Shown here: positions 15,458 through 24,910 of the stretch, piece by piece
How positions within the stretch are numbered: position 1 is the first letter of the stretch
Layout: each line of letters begins with the position of its first letter
Source: Dyella mobilis
GTDB taxonomy: Bacteria; Pseudomonadota; Gammaproteobacteria; Xanthomonadales; Rhodanobacteraceae
Direction of reading: 5' to 3'
Length of the DNA: 64,000 nucleotides
Assembly: GCF_016904945.1 (NCBI RefSeq)
Contig: NZ_JADIKF010000037.1
Coordinates: 1-64,000 of the forward strand
Made by a program: the position numbers and the translations under genes
Notes under the pieces: model-generated
Told to the model about the DNA's origin: nothing
Databases searched by the model: none
Seen by the model: only the letters and a program-made list of their open reading frames with translations

Positions 15458-16809
15458 TCGCTCAACGCCGCTACGAAGCGGCGCGGCGCGTTTTCGAAAC
15501 CGCCGTTGGACATGAAGATCACGTGGTCGCCTGCGCGCGTCTGTTGCTTGAGCGCCGCGAGCATGGCATCGACGGTCGGCGCCGTGCTTGCGCGTCCTTG
15601 CAAGGCATCGGTGACGCGCTTGGCATCCCACGGCAGCTCGGGACGATGCAGGAACACCACGCCGTCGGCATCGGCCAGCGAAGGAGCCAAGCCATCGGCA
15701 TGCGCGCCAAGGCGCATGGAATTGGAGCGAGGTTCCAAGGCGACCAGGATGCGCGCGCCGCCCACGTTGGCGCGCAGTCCGGCGAGCGTGGTGGCGATGG
15801 CGGTGGGATGGTGCGCGAAATCGTCGTAAACGCGTACGCCGCCCACTTCGCCAACCAGTTCCATGCGACGCTTTACGCTTTGGAATGTGGAAAAGGCCGG
15901 CAACAGCGCGCGAGGATCGGCGCCGGCCGCCGCGGCTGCCGCCAACGCCGCAAGGGCGTTCATCATGCTGTGGTCGCCCAGTAACGACCAGCGTACTTCG
16001 CCAATCCGTTCGCCGCGATGATGCACGGCGAAGACCGAGCCATCCGCCGCGACCGGCGTGGCCTGCCAATCGCCCTTGCCGACGCCGAACGTTTCCACCG
16101 GCGTCCAGCATCCCATCGCCAGCACTTCGGCCAGATAGGCATCGTGCGCATTGACGATCAACCGGCCATTGCCCGGGACGGTGCGGACCAGGTGATGGAA
16201 CTGGCGCTGGATGGCGGCAACGTCGGGAAAGATATCCGCGTGGTCGTATTCCAGGTTGTTGAGAATGGCGATGAGCGGACGGTAGTGCACGAACTTCGAC
16301 CGTTTGTCGAAAAACGCGCTGTCGTACTCATCGGCCTCGATCACAAAATGCCGACCCTGGCCAAGCCGGGCGGAAATGCCGAAGTTGCCGGGCACGCCAC
16401 CGATCAGGAAGCCGGGCGCCAACCCGGCACTCTCCAGCAGATGGGCCAGCAGGCTGGTCGTGGTGGTTTTGCCGTGGGTACCTGCCACGGCCAGCACATC
16501 GCGCTCGACCAGCAGGCGCTCCCCCAGCCATTGCGGACCCGATACGTAGCGCAGGCGCTGGTCGAGCACGTACTCGACTACAGCGTTGCCGCGCGTCATC
16601 GCATTGCCGACCACCACCAGATCCGGTGCCGGCTGAAGGTGCTCGGCGCGGTATCCCTGCATCAATCCGATGCCGAGTGCTTCCAATTGGGTGCTCATCG
16701 GCGGATAGACGTTGGCGTCGGAGCCTTCGACCGTTTCACCAAGTTCGCGCGCCAAGGCAGCGACGCCGCCCATGAAGGTGCCGCAAATGCCGAGAATGTG
16801 CAGACGCAT
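15454..16809 (-). CDS. mpl: UDP-N-acetylmuramate:L-Ala-gamma-D-Glu-meso-DAP ligase
   Basis: Mpl re-attaches the recycled murein tripeptide to UDP-MurNAc in the cytoplasm, an ATP-using Mur-ligase reaction. The protein has 451 residues. It begins MRLHILGICGTFMGGVAALA, carries the P-loop GTHGKTTT, and has the central EADEYDSAFFDKRSKF and DDFAHHPTAI segments of the Mpl/MurC group. The ATG at 16809 matches the family start; the frame extends upstream to 16851 without support. It is followed on the same strand by no other gene and runs into the convergent permease gene. Confidence 0.95.
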   Translation of the reverse strand: MRLHILGICGTFMGGVAALARELGETVEGSDANVYPPMSTQLEALGIGLMQGYRAEHLQPAPDLVVVGNAMTRGNAVVEYVLDQRLRYVSGPQWLGERLLVERDVLAVAGTHGKTTTTSLLAHLLESAGLAPGFLIGGVPGNFGISARLGQGRHFVIEADEYDSAFFDKRSKFVHYRPLIAILNNLEYDHADIFPDVAAIQRQFHHLVRTVPGNGRLIVNAHDAYLAEVLAMGCWTPVETFGVGKGDWQATPVAADGSVFAVHHRGERIGEVRWSLLGDHSMMNALAALAAAAAAGADPRALLPAFSTFQSVKRRMELVGEVGGVRVYDDFAHHPTAIATTLAGLRANVGGARILVALEPRSNSMRLGAHADGLAPSLADADGVVFLHRPELPWDAKRVTDALQGRASTAPTVDAMLAALKQQTRAGDHVIFMSNGGFENAPRRFVAALSD

Positions 16810-16885
16810 GAATAACCCGTGCGAAATAACGTGGCGCGATGACCCGCGCAAAGCAAACGGGCCGCCCGCTGGCGGCCCGGGGTAT

Positions 16886-17470
16886 TCAGCCGCTGGCGGC
16901 GGCCGTTTCGTTGGAGAGTGCGCGCTTGACGCGTGCCGTCACGTCGTCCAGCTCGCCCACGCCGTCAACCACCTGCAGCTTGCCGCGACGTGCAAAGAAG
17001 TCGGCGACCGGGGCGGTCTGTTCCGCGTACACCTTGAGGCGATCGCGCACCACCACCGGGTCGTCGTCCTTGCGGTGCTCGGCGGCGAAGCGGATTTCAC
17101 AGCGCTTGATAATGACTTCGCTGGGCACTTCCAGCTTCACTACGGCATCCAGCGGCTGGCCGATCTTGGTCAACAGATGATCCAGCGCATCGGCCTGTGC
17201 CAGGTTGCGCGGGTAACCATCCAGGATGAAGCCGCCTTTGGCATCGGCTTCGGCGAAGCGTTCTTCCAACATGCCCAGCAGGAGGTCGTCGGATACCAGC
17301 TGGCCAGCGTCCATCACTGCCTTTGCTTTCAAGCCAAGCGGAGTACCGGCCTTGACCGCGGCGCGCAGCATGTCGCCGGTCGAGATGTGCGGCACACCGA
17401 GTTCGGCCTTCAGCCGGGCGGCCTGAGTACCCTTGCCCGAACCGGGCGCACCAAGGAGGACAAGTCGCAT
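16886..17470 (-). CDS. adk: Adenylate kinase
   Basis: This enzyme interconverts AMP + ATP and 2 ADP. The 194-residue protein starts MRLVLLGAPGSGKGTQA (P-loop) and contains HISTGDMLR, the AMP-site segment DGYPRN and a short LID without cysteines. It is therefore the short, zinc-free type. The ATG at 17470 gives the standard N-terminus. Upstream of it, on the opposite strand, is pfp, so the 203 bases between them hold divergent promoters. Links to pyrophosphate metabolism further along are described under findings. Confidence 0.97.
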   Translation of the reverse strand: MRLVLLGAPGSGKGTQAARLKAELGVPHISTGDMLRAAVKAGTPLGLKAKAVMDAGQLVSDDLLLGMLEERFAEADAKGGFILDGYPRNLAQADALDHLLTKIGQPLDAVVKLEVPSEVIIKRCEIRFAAEHRKDDDPVVVRDRLKVYAEQTAPVADFFARRGKLQVVDGVGELDDVTARVKRALSNETAAASG

Positions 17471-17673
17471 AAAACTCCACAAGATCCGCGTTCTGCCGCA
17501 CACTGCGACAGCTCCACGGATTTCTAGATGAATATGGATCAAGGTAGCGTCTGCGGGGGGTGCCGTCAAACCGCCGCGCGTCCTAATTTCGGCCAAGTAC
17601 CTGATACCTATGCAATCCGCGACTGAAGCCGTGCCGTCACATAGCGCCTGAATCTCGCCCCGGAGAATGCCCG

Positions 17674-18945
17674 ATGAAGTCCCAAGCCCGCCCTGCCACC
17701 GGCCGCCTTCTGTATGCCCAGTCCGGCGGTGTGACCGCTGTGATCAACGCCACGGCAGCAGGTGTGATCCAGACGGCCCGCGCCCATGGCATCAAAGTGT
17801 ATGCGGCACGCAACGGCATCCTGGGCGCCCTGCGCGAGGATCTCATCGATACTGGCAAGGAAAGCGCCGCTGCGATCGAAACCCTGCGCCACACGCCAGG
17901 CGGCGCCTTTGGCTCGTGTCGCTACAAGCTGAAATCGCTGGAAGCCAACCGCGCCGAATATGAACGCCTGATCGAGGTGCTGCGTGCCCACGACATCCGC
18001 TGGTTTCTGTACAACGGCGGCAACGATTCGGCCGATACGGCACTGAAAATCTCCCAGCTCGGCAAGGCCATGGGTTACGACATCCGCTGCATCGGCGTCC
18101 CCAAGACGGTGGACAACGATCTTGCCGTCACCGACTGCTGTCCCGGGTTCGGGTCGGTCGCGAAATACACCGCGATCTCCACATTGGAGGCGAGCCTCGA
18201 TGTCGCGTCCATGGCTGACACGTCCACCAAGGTATTCATTCTGGAAGTGATGGGGCGCCATGCCGGCTGGATCGCTGCCGCGGCAGGGCTTGCCGGGGAA
18301 AGCGCCGACGCCCCGCCACACATCATCCTGTTTCCCGAGCGAGTGTTCGACGAGGCCGCCTTCCTCGCCAAGGTGAAAGCGACCGTGGAGCGCGTAGGCT
18401 GGTGCACCGTGGTGGCCTCCGAAGGCATACGCAACGCGGAAGGGCAGTTCTTGGCGGAAGCAGGTACTCGCGATGCATTCGGCCATACCCAACTGGGCGG
18501 CGTTGCACCGGTGCTCGCCGCATTGGTCAAGGAAAAGCTCGGCTACAAATACCACTGGGCTTTGCCCGATTACCTGCAGCGATCCGCACGCCATGCCGCT
18601 TCCAAGACGGATGCGGACCAGGCCTATGCAGTGGGCAAAGCCGCGGTGGAGTATGCACTTGCCGGGATGAATGCGGTGATGCCGGTGATTACGCGCACCT
18701 CCGACTCCCCTTACCGCTGGAAGATCGAACCCGCCTCCTTGGACAAGATCGCCAATCGTGAAAAGAAAATGCCTGCAGGCTTTCTGACCCGCGACGGATT
18801 TGGCATTACCGCTGCGGCGCGCCGCTATCTTTCACCATTGATCCAGGGCGAAGCACCCCTGCCCTACGGGCGCGACGGCCTGCCGAAATACGGGTCTTTG
18901 AAAAATGTGGCGGTGAAGCGCAAGCTCGCCGCCTTTGCCCCTTAA
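17674..18945 (+). CDS. pfp: Pyrophosphate-dependent 6-phosphofructokinase
   Basis: This 423-residue enzyme reversibly phosphorylates fructose-6-phosphate using PPi. The donor specificity can be read directly: GGND (115-118) places Asp where ATP enzymes have Gly, and PKTVDND (143-149) places Lys where ATP enzymes have Gly. This pair is the known signature of PPi enzymes. MGRHAGW and a later substrate-binding segment are also present. The GAGAATGCCCG leader before the ATG is a weak ribosome binding site. The 3' end overlaps the convergent TPR gene by four bases. Confidence 0.95.
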   Translation: MKSQARPATGRLLYAQSGGVTAVINATAAGVIQTARAHGIKVYAARNGILGALREDLIDTGKESAAAIETLRHTPGGAFGSCRYKLKSLEANRAEYERLIEVLRAHDIRWFLYNGGNDSADTALKISQLGKAMGYDIRCIGVPKTVDNDLAVTDCCPGFGSVAKYTAISTLEASLDVASMADTSTKVFILEVMGRHAGWIAAAAGLAGESADAPPHIILFPERVFDEAAFLAKVKATVERVGWCTVVASEGIRNAEGQFLAEAGTRDAFGHTQLGGVAPVLAALVKEKLGYKYHWALPDYLQRSARHAASKTDADQAYAVGKAAVEYALAGMNAVMPVITRTSDSPYRWKIEPASLDKIANREKKMPAGFLTRDGFGITAAARRYLSPLIQGEAPLPYGRDGLPKYGSLKNVAVKRKLAAFAP

Positions 18946-21557
18946 CGGCGGCGGCGCACATCCGCCTGGCGCAAATGACGCAGATTCTGCCCACAAGCCT
19001 CATCGTTGCCGGCTTGCTCAGCCCAGTCGCGCGATGCGGCTTGCCACAAATCCAGCATGGCTTCCGGCAACACCTTGTCGCGACGCTGCCAGGCCAGCGC
19101 CAAGTCCATGGCAGCCTGTCGAACGTCGCCGTCGCGATAGGCGCTACGGGCGAGCAGGCCTAGCGATTCGACATCTCCGGGACCGATCACACGCAAGCAA
19201 CGGTCATAGACGCGGCGTTCTTTGTCTTCATTCAATGCCAGCAACGCCTTCATGGCGCACCCCAGCGCCGGCAGCGCCACCGACGGCACTGCGGTAAGCG
19301 GCCGCGCGAGATCGAGCGCGCGCAGATAAGCCGCCTCGCGCGCCTGGTCATCCATGGCCAAGACAGCCTGCTCCAGCGCAAGCCTGCTGGCTTGCAGGCG
19401 CAAGGGCTTGTCGGTGTCGTTCAAGTGCGGCGACAGTATTGCCTCAGCCTGTTCCAGCAAAGCCCGCTTGCCGGCGTCGTTTTCGATCGACAAACGACCA
19501 TGCATCATCTGCATCCACGTATTGGCGTAGTAGCGGCCACTTGGATCAAGTCTGGACAGACGCTCCAACGCATCATCGATTTCGCGATAGCGCTCAAGCG
19601 CGGCATTGCCGACCATAGGCGCCGCCACTGCGCAAAGCACATCGATCCATGCAGCGAGCACTTCGCAAGCAGAGTCTTGTTGCATGGCTTGCACGTACTC
19701 GTTATACAAATCCCGCATCCGCAGGCGTCGCGAGGCAAGGTTGAGCTGAGTACGGCGAATCTGCTCAAGCTGAGCACGCAACAAGGCCGCTTGCCAGCGC
19801 GGGCGCATGTCCGGACGGGCGCAAGCTTCCAAGCCATGACGCAGAAGCACCATGGATTCCTGCATGCGTGCTTCGGCAACCTCCGCTGCGGTGCCCGGCA
19901 ACACGACGACCAACAACGTCTGCAACCACCAGGCCGCATCGGAGTCGCCAGCAGCACCGCGCGCCAGCGCCTCGCGCAAGGTCTGCTCGGCATCCTTCAA
20001 CAACGCTGCGTCCACGGGCAAATCCAGCAACGCGCGGCGGCAGCGCGCCTCGCCCAGCATGCCGATACGAATCAGGTCCGGTACCGGATCGGGAATAGTG
20101 ACCGCTTGCAGCGTGTCGATGCACGATTGCAACAAGCTCATCTGCTCCACCTCGTCCGATTCGCGGTCGGCCAGGTTGATCAGGCAGTGCCCCAGGCATA
20201 GACGGGCCGGCAAGTCGTCCGGTGCGATCGAAAGAACGATGCGTAACGCCTCCGTACAGCGAGCAAAGTCGCTCTGCTGCTGGCCGCGGGCGACCATTTC
20301 CCAACAAATATCCGCATAGAGCTTGGTCAGCGCGCTCGCTGCCGCACCCTGCGGCGGCTCGATGGACTGTTCAGGTGAATCGCTTTTACAGGTTCCCGGC
20401 GTGCGCAGCCAAGGTTTGACGTACGGCTCGATCAGGGACAGCGCTTCAGCTGGGTCGCCTTGCTCAAACAAGGCAGTCGCCCGGTCCACGTCCTGTTCAC
20501 AAGTCGCCACCAAGACTCGCTCAGGCGGAGCGGGGACAGGCAAGGCTGGCGCCATAGCAGAGGCCCTCGCCAGAACAGGCTTGGTACGTTGCGCATCGAG
20601 CGTTACTACCGGCACCGGTGTGAACGAATGCGGCAAGGACGTTGTCCAGCCCATCGCCGACGTACGTCCCGGAGCGGATAGTGATGCGGATGGCTTGCCT
20701 CTATTTGGCACCGGGCGACGCATGGAGGCAGGCGGTTGCGACGCCACTGGGCTCTTCGTTGCAATAGGCGCCGACGTAGCGCCAACGAGCGGAGCGACGA
20801 CAGAGGGCATCGATACGCGGCCCCGCGACGATTTGCGCTGGACACGCACTCGCGGCGGCGCATTGGCATTGGGACTCGCCAGCCGCTCGTCCTCCAACAA
20901 GCTGGATACGTCGAGTTTCGGCGCAACGGTTTGCGCTGCTTTGGTGTTCTTGCGACGCAAAAACACCACGATGCAAAACAGCAATCCCGACGACACCACG
21001 CCGACAATGAATGCAATGAGCATAGACACGTATGAGCTCCTTGAGTCAAGGGACCTTGCCCGATCCTTGACAACGATCAGTGCGCCATCATTCGCTGCAC
21101 CGTTATCGTCCGTGACGGGAAGAGCTTCCGTGCTGTTTATAGTCGAAATCGAATCCGGAGATATAAAAAGGGGAACGCCATTGCCAGGTTTGGATGCCAT
21201 TGAGACGCCTGGATAGGGCAAAGACTTCAACACCTCACCGCGAGCCGGCACCGTTTCCGCATTGAACCTGAGCGTCAAGTCACCTAACTGTGCGGCCTTG
21301 ATGACTCCATCCACACTTGGAGCCACCCTGCTTCTCACCTGCTCCAAGTACCACGCCTTGGAATCCCGCCGAGCCTCCACCAGCAGATCGTTGAGCGAAC
21401 GCTGCGATGCCAACTCGACGCAAGCAACCGTGCTACTGCCTAGAATTACGGAGACAAAGAGTCGGCGTATGTAACGCCATGGATGTTGAATGGCAGCGAG
21501 ATGCTGCCGGAATTTGGATCTATCACTACCGCAGCACGCCACACCAAAACCACTCAA
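18942..21557 (-). CDS. Large single-pass membrane protein with cytoplasmic TPR-like repeats
   Basis: This is an 871-residue protein with no firm family. A hydrophobic N-terminal segment (about 33-50) acts as signal or anchor, and residues 50-175 are likely periplasmic. A transmembrane helix spans 177-200 (SYVSMLIAFIVGVVSSGLLF), then come a basic, disordered Pro/Ser-rich stretch to about 340 and a long helical region rich in paired helices typical of TPRs. The layout resembles FimV/HubP polar landmark proteins, but I see no LysM domain. Translation probably starts at TTG 21557, overlapping the stop of the upstream gene as TTGA, so the two are coupled. The function is unknown. Confidence 0.7.
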   Translation of the reverse strand: MSGFGVACCGSDRSKFRQHLAAIQHPWRYIRRLFVSVILGSSTVACVELASQRSLNDLLVEARRDSKAWYLEQVRSRVAPSVDGVIKAAQLGDLTLRFNAETVPARGEVLKSLPYPGVSMASKPGNGVPLFISPDSISTINSTEALPVTDDNGAANDGALIVVKDRARSLDSRSSYVSMLIAFIVGVVSSGLLFCIVVFLRRKNTKAAQTVAPKLDVSSLLEDERLASPNANAPPRVRVQRKSSRGRVSMPSVVAPLVGATSAPIATKSPVASQPPASMRRPVPNRGKPSASLSAPGRTSAMGWTTSLPHSFTPVPVVTLDAQRTKPVLARASAMAPALPVPAPPERVLVATCEQDVDRATALFEQGDPAEALSLIEPYVKPWLRTPGTCKSDSPEQSIEPPQGAAASALTKLYADICWEMVARGQQQSDFARCTEALRIVLSIAPDDLPARLCLGHCLINLADRESDEVEQMSLLQSCIDTLQAVTIPDPVPDLIRIGMLGEARCRRALLDLPVDAALLKDAEQTLREALARGAAGDSDAAWWLQTLLVVVLPGTAAEVAEARMQESMVLLRHGLEACARPDMRPRWQAALLRAQLEQIRRTQLNLASRRLRMRDLYNEYVQAMQQDSACEVLAAWIDVLCAVAAPMVGNAALERYREIDDALERLSRLDPSGRYYANTWMQMMHGRLSIENDAGKRALLEQAEAILSPHLNDTDKPLRLQASRLALEQAVLAMDDQAREAAYLRALDLARPLTAVPSVALPALGCAMKALLALNEDKERRVYDRCLRVIGPGDVESLGLLARSAYRDGDVRQAAMDLALAWQRRDKVLPEAMLDLWQAASRDWAEQAGNDEACGQNLRHLRQADVRRRR

Positions 21558-22363
21558 ATCTCAAGCAAATACTCAAACTCGGCCGGCGCATCCCGATGGA
21601 TGGCTATGACATTCTGATATGCCCAACCGGGGAAAATATTCAGCTTGTTGCCCAACAAGTTCGAAGGGTTATAAAGATAGGGATGGTGCGACCAGCACCG
21701 ATAACCGTGTGTTTTCAGCGCAGCCACCTCCGTGACCGCTTGCTCCATTGTCGAAAGCCGAAAATAGATCGCGGGCTTGTGTTTCCGCAATGTTTCAGAG
21801 GCGCCAGCCAACACCGACATGAGCGCACCCGGCGGATTGATCTTGAGCAGATTCAGGGCGGTAAGCTCCATCGCATCCAGGGGCATGCAGTGAACGCGCT
21901 CAGCCGGCAATTCGCCAACGGGCTTCAGTTCGATCCGCTCCGCGCGCTCCCCCAATGCGGCATGGTGGGGATATACGTTGTGGAGATCGTTGAGCGCCAC
22001 CGCGGTACACAGCCCGATGTGCTCCAGGCGCCTCGGTTCAACTACGTGCACCTCGCCGGTCTCGGCCACCAGATCGGATAGATACAGGGCGTGTGCGCCG
22101 TATTCAGCGCCGTACTGTACCGCCACGTGGCCTTCGTCAAGCAGGGTGCCTATGGTGTCCAGTTCCTGCTCGATCCACTCTCCATACCTGGTCAGCGATC
22201 GGGCCACGAGATCCGTTGCCTGGTTGGCCTTGAGGATGCCGTAACGGGTGCGCCACAACGCCACGCCAGCATTGGCGGATGCACGGGTCGACGGAGCCTT
22301 GGCGATCGCGCTGGGAACCTCGGGCACGGATATCTCGTTCTTGCTGACCTCGATTTGATCCAT
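21554..22363 (-). CDS. FkbM-family methyltransferase-like protein, probably degenerate
   Basis: This is a 269-residue protein. Residues 75-220 resemble the FkbM methyltransferase fold: VQYGAEYGAHALYLSDLV corresponds to the SAM-binding glycine loop, VVEPRR to the acidic residue after strand 2, and LNLLKINPPGAL to the usual LLKIDVEG motif. Two expected acidic positions are altered (YGAEYGA for VGAN-type, KINPPG for KIDVEG), so activity is doubtful. It is followed by the TPR membrane protein with overlapping stop and start codons. It could be an inactive scaffold or a modified transferase. Confidence 0.6.
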   Translation of the reverse strand: MDQIEVSKNEISVPEVPSAIAKAPSTRASANAGVALWRTRYGILKANQATDLVARSLTRYGEWIEQELDTIGTLLDEGHVAVQYGAEYGAHALYLSDLVAETGEVHVVEPRRLEHIGLCTAVALNDLHNVYPHHAALGERAERIELKPVGELPAERVHCMPLDAMELTALNLLKINPPGALMSVLAGASETLRKHKPAIYFRLSTMEQAVTEVAALKTHGYRCWSHHPYLYNPSNLLGNKLNIFPGWAYQNVIAIHRDAPAEFEYLLEI

Positions 22364-22656
22364 GACATTCCCCGGCGCGATAAAAGTGTGAAAAGTGGCG
22401 GATGCAGGAAAGGCAGGGACCTTCGCTCGGTGAAAAGCTTCAGGCCAAAGTGCCGCCTACTGCCCCTCCCCCACTCGAGTACGAAAAGGTTATTGAGCAC
22501 CGCGCGCGGGTTCTATCAGACAAGCCTTAAAGACAAGACAAGCGGCGCGGCCCGGTTACCGCTGCGTTGCACAACGTGGAATTCGCATTCGTCTGCCTAT
22601 ACTCGACGTGAACCGTCCGTCCCGGGCGGTCGACACAACGATGAGGGGAGGCACCG

Positions 22657-24684
22657 ATGCTGCAGCAGTTTGGCTTGTGGATCGCGTTGGCTTGCGCGGT
22701 CGTGGCGATTTTGTACGGGGCATTTTCGGTACGTTGGGTGCTGGCCAAATCGGCCGGCAACGAACGAATGCAAGAAATCGCCTCGGCCATTCAGGAAGGC
22801 GCGCGCGCCTACCTCAACCGTCAATACCGCACAATTGCGCTGGTGGGCGTGATACTGCTGATCATCATCGGATTTGCCCTGGACTGGGGCACGGCGATCG
22901 GCTTTGCGATCGGCGCGGTCCTCTCGGGCGCCACCGGTTACATCGGCATGAACGTTTCGGTACGCGCGAACGTGCGCACCGCCGAAGCGGCACGAGGCGG
23001 CCTGGCGTCCGCACTGAACGTGGCTTTCCGCGGCGGCGCCATCACCGGCATGCTGGTGGTGGGCTTGGCGCTCTTAGGCGTGGCGGGCTATTACGCGACG
23101 CTTACGCATTTCGGCTACGACACCGAGCACGCCTTGCACGCCATGGTCGGCCTGGCGTTCGGCTCCTCGCTGATCTCGATTTTTGCCCGCCTTGGCGGCG
23201 GTATCTTCACCAAGGGAGCAGACGTCGGCGCGGATCTGGTCGGCAAGGTCGAAGCAGGGATTCCGGAAGACGATCCGCGTAACCCGGCTGTCATCGCCGA
23301 CAACGTGGGCGACAACGTCGGCGACTGCGCCGGCATGGCCGCCGACCTGTTCGAGACCTATGCGGTCACCCTGATTGCCAGCATGCTGCTGGGCGGCATA
23401 CTGGGTGACCAGGCCGGACCGAACTCGGTGCTGTATCCGCTGCTGCTGGGCGGCGCATCGATCATTGCCTCGGTCATCGGCACCTTCTTCGTGCGTGCGG
23501 GCGGCGGCGGCAAGATCATGAGCGCCCTGTACAAGGGCGTGATGGTTTCGGGTGTGCTCGCGGCCATCGCGTTCTGGCCGATCACCTCGACCTTGATGGC
23601 CGATGCCACGCTGGGCGTCACCCATCTTTATGGCAGCGCGCTGATCGGGCTGGTACTCACCGCCGTGATCGTGGTGATCACCGAGTACTACACCGCCACC
23701 GAATACGGCCCGGTGCGGCACGTCGCGCAGTCGTCCACCACCGGCCACGCCACCAACATCATCGCGGGTATCGGCGTTTCCATGAAATCGACGGCGCTGC
23801 CGGTGCTGGCGGTATGTGCGGCCATCTGGGGCGCCTACGTGCTGGCCGGGCTTTACGGCATTGCCATTGCGGCGACCGCGATGTTGTCCATGACCGGCAT
23901 GATCGTGGCGCTCGATGCCTACGGCCCGATCACCGACAACGCTGGCGGCATCGCGGAAATGGCCGAACTGCCCGCCGAAGTGCGCGGCGTCACCGATCCG
24001 CTCGATGCCGTCGGCAACACCACCAAGGCGGTGACCAAGGGCTATGCCATCGGCTCGGCCGGGCTTGCCGCACTGGTGCTGTTCGCCGACTACACGCATC
24101 AGCTGGCGCTGGATCATCCGGGCAAGGTGTATACCTTCGATCTTTCCGATCATCGCGTGATCGTGGGCTTGCTGATCGGCGGCCTGATTCCTTACCTGTT
24201 CGGCGCAATGGCGATGGAAGCGGTCGGCCGTTCCGCAGGCGCGGTGGTGGAAGAAGTGCGACGCCAGTTCCGCGAGATCGCCGGCATCATGCAAGGCACC
24301 ACCAAGCCCGACTATTCGCGCGCGGTGGACATGCTGACCAAGTCGGCCATCAAGGAAATGATGATTCCCTCGTTGCTGCCGGTGTTGATTCCCGTGCTCG
24401 TCGGGTTCCTGCTCGGGCCGGTGGCATTGGGCGGCCTGCTGATCGGCACCATCGTCACCGGCTTGTTCGTGGCCATCTCAATGACCACCGGCGGCGGCGC
24501 CTGGGACAATGCCAAGAAGTACATCGAGGACGGCAACTTCGGCGGTAAGGGATCGGATGCCCACAAGGCTGCGGTCACCGGCGATACGGTCGGCGATCCC
24601 TACAAGGACACTGCGGGTCCGGCCGTGAATCCGCTGATCAAGATCATCAACATCGTGGCCTTGCTGCTGATTCCGCTGCTCTGA
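22657..24684 (+). CDS. hppA: Proton-pumping membrane pyrophosphatase, K+-independent
   Basis: This 675-residue integral membrane enzyme couples PPi hydrolysis to proton export. It has many transmembrane helices (about 16 in the family). The catalytic loop contains [36 protein letters not shown] and [10 protein letters not shown]. Subtype is readable: [16 protein letters not shown] near residue 453 has Lys and Thr at the two positions that distinguish K+-independent from K+-dependent enzymes (the latter have Ala). GAGGGGAGG precedes the ATG. A strong hairpin follows the gene. It stands near pfp and ppa, the other pyrophosphate enzymes. Confidence 0.97.
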   Translation: MLQQFGLWIALACAVVAILYGAFSVRWVLAKSAGNERMQEIASAIQEGARAYLNRQYRTIALVGVILLIIIGFALDWGTAIGFAIGAVLSGATGYIGMNVSVRANVRTAEAARGGLASALNVAFRGGAITGMLVVGLALLGVAGYYATLTHFGYDTEHALHAMVGLAFGSSLISIFARLGGGIFTKGADVGADLVGKVEAGIPEDDPRNPAVIADNVGDNVGDCAGMAADLFETYAVTLIASMLLGGILGDQAGPNSVLYPLLLGGASIIASVIGTFFVRAGGGGKIMSALYKGVMVSGVLAAIAFWPITSTLMADATLGVTHLYGSALIGLVLTAVIVVITEYYTATEYGPVRHVAQSSTTGHATNIIAGIGVSMKSTALPVLAVCAAIWGAYVLAGLYGIAIAATAMLSMTGMIVALDAYGPITDNAGGIAEMAELPAEVRGVTDPLDAVGNTTKAVTKGYAIGSAGLAALVLFADYTHQLALDHPGKVYTFDLSDHRVIVGLLIGGLIPYLFGAMAMEAVGRSAGAVVEEVRRQFREIAGIMQGTTKPDYSRAVDMLTKSAIKEMMIPSLLPVLIPVLVGFLLGPVALGGLLIGTIVTGLFVAISMTTGGGAWDNAKKYIEDGNFGGKGSDAHKAAVTGDTVGDPYKDTAGPAVNPLIKIINIVALLLIPLL

Positions 24685-24694
24685 GCCGACAGGT

Positions 24695-24731
24695 GACCAT
24701 CCGGAACGCGCACCTGCCGTTCCGGATGGTC
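24695..24731 (+). terminator. Hairpin after hppA, probable terminator
   Basis: Perfect 13-base arms GACCATCCGGAAC and GTTCCGGATGGTC with an 11-base loop begin 10 bases after the hppA stop codon. There is no clear T-run, so termination may be Rho-assisted or the hairpin may protect the message. Confidence 0.6.
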
Positions 24732-24910
24732 CATTGACAGACCGGATCGATCCTTTGATCGCCGCTCGCAGACGCCAGCTTGGCGCTGCTCGATTGCGTC
24801 CAGCGCCTTCGCGTGCTGCCTGACTTCCCTCACTGGCGTTTTTCCGTTCATTGGGCATGCTGGGGGTTCCGCGCAGTCCGATCGACTCGCGCCAACCACG
24901 GAGCGGAAAC

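Noticed and set aside
22560..22610. TTGCAC and TATACT as a sigma-70 promoter for hppA
   Set aside because: The 25-base spacing is too long; only the -10-like TATACT is plausible.
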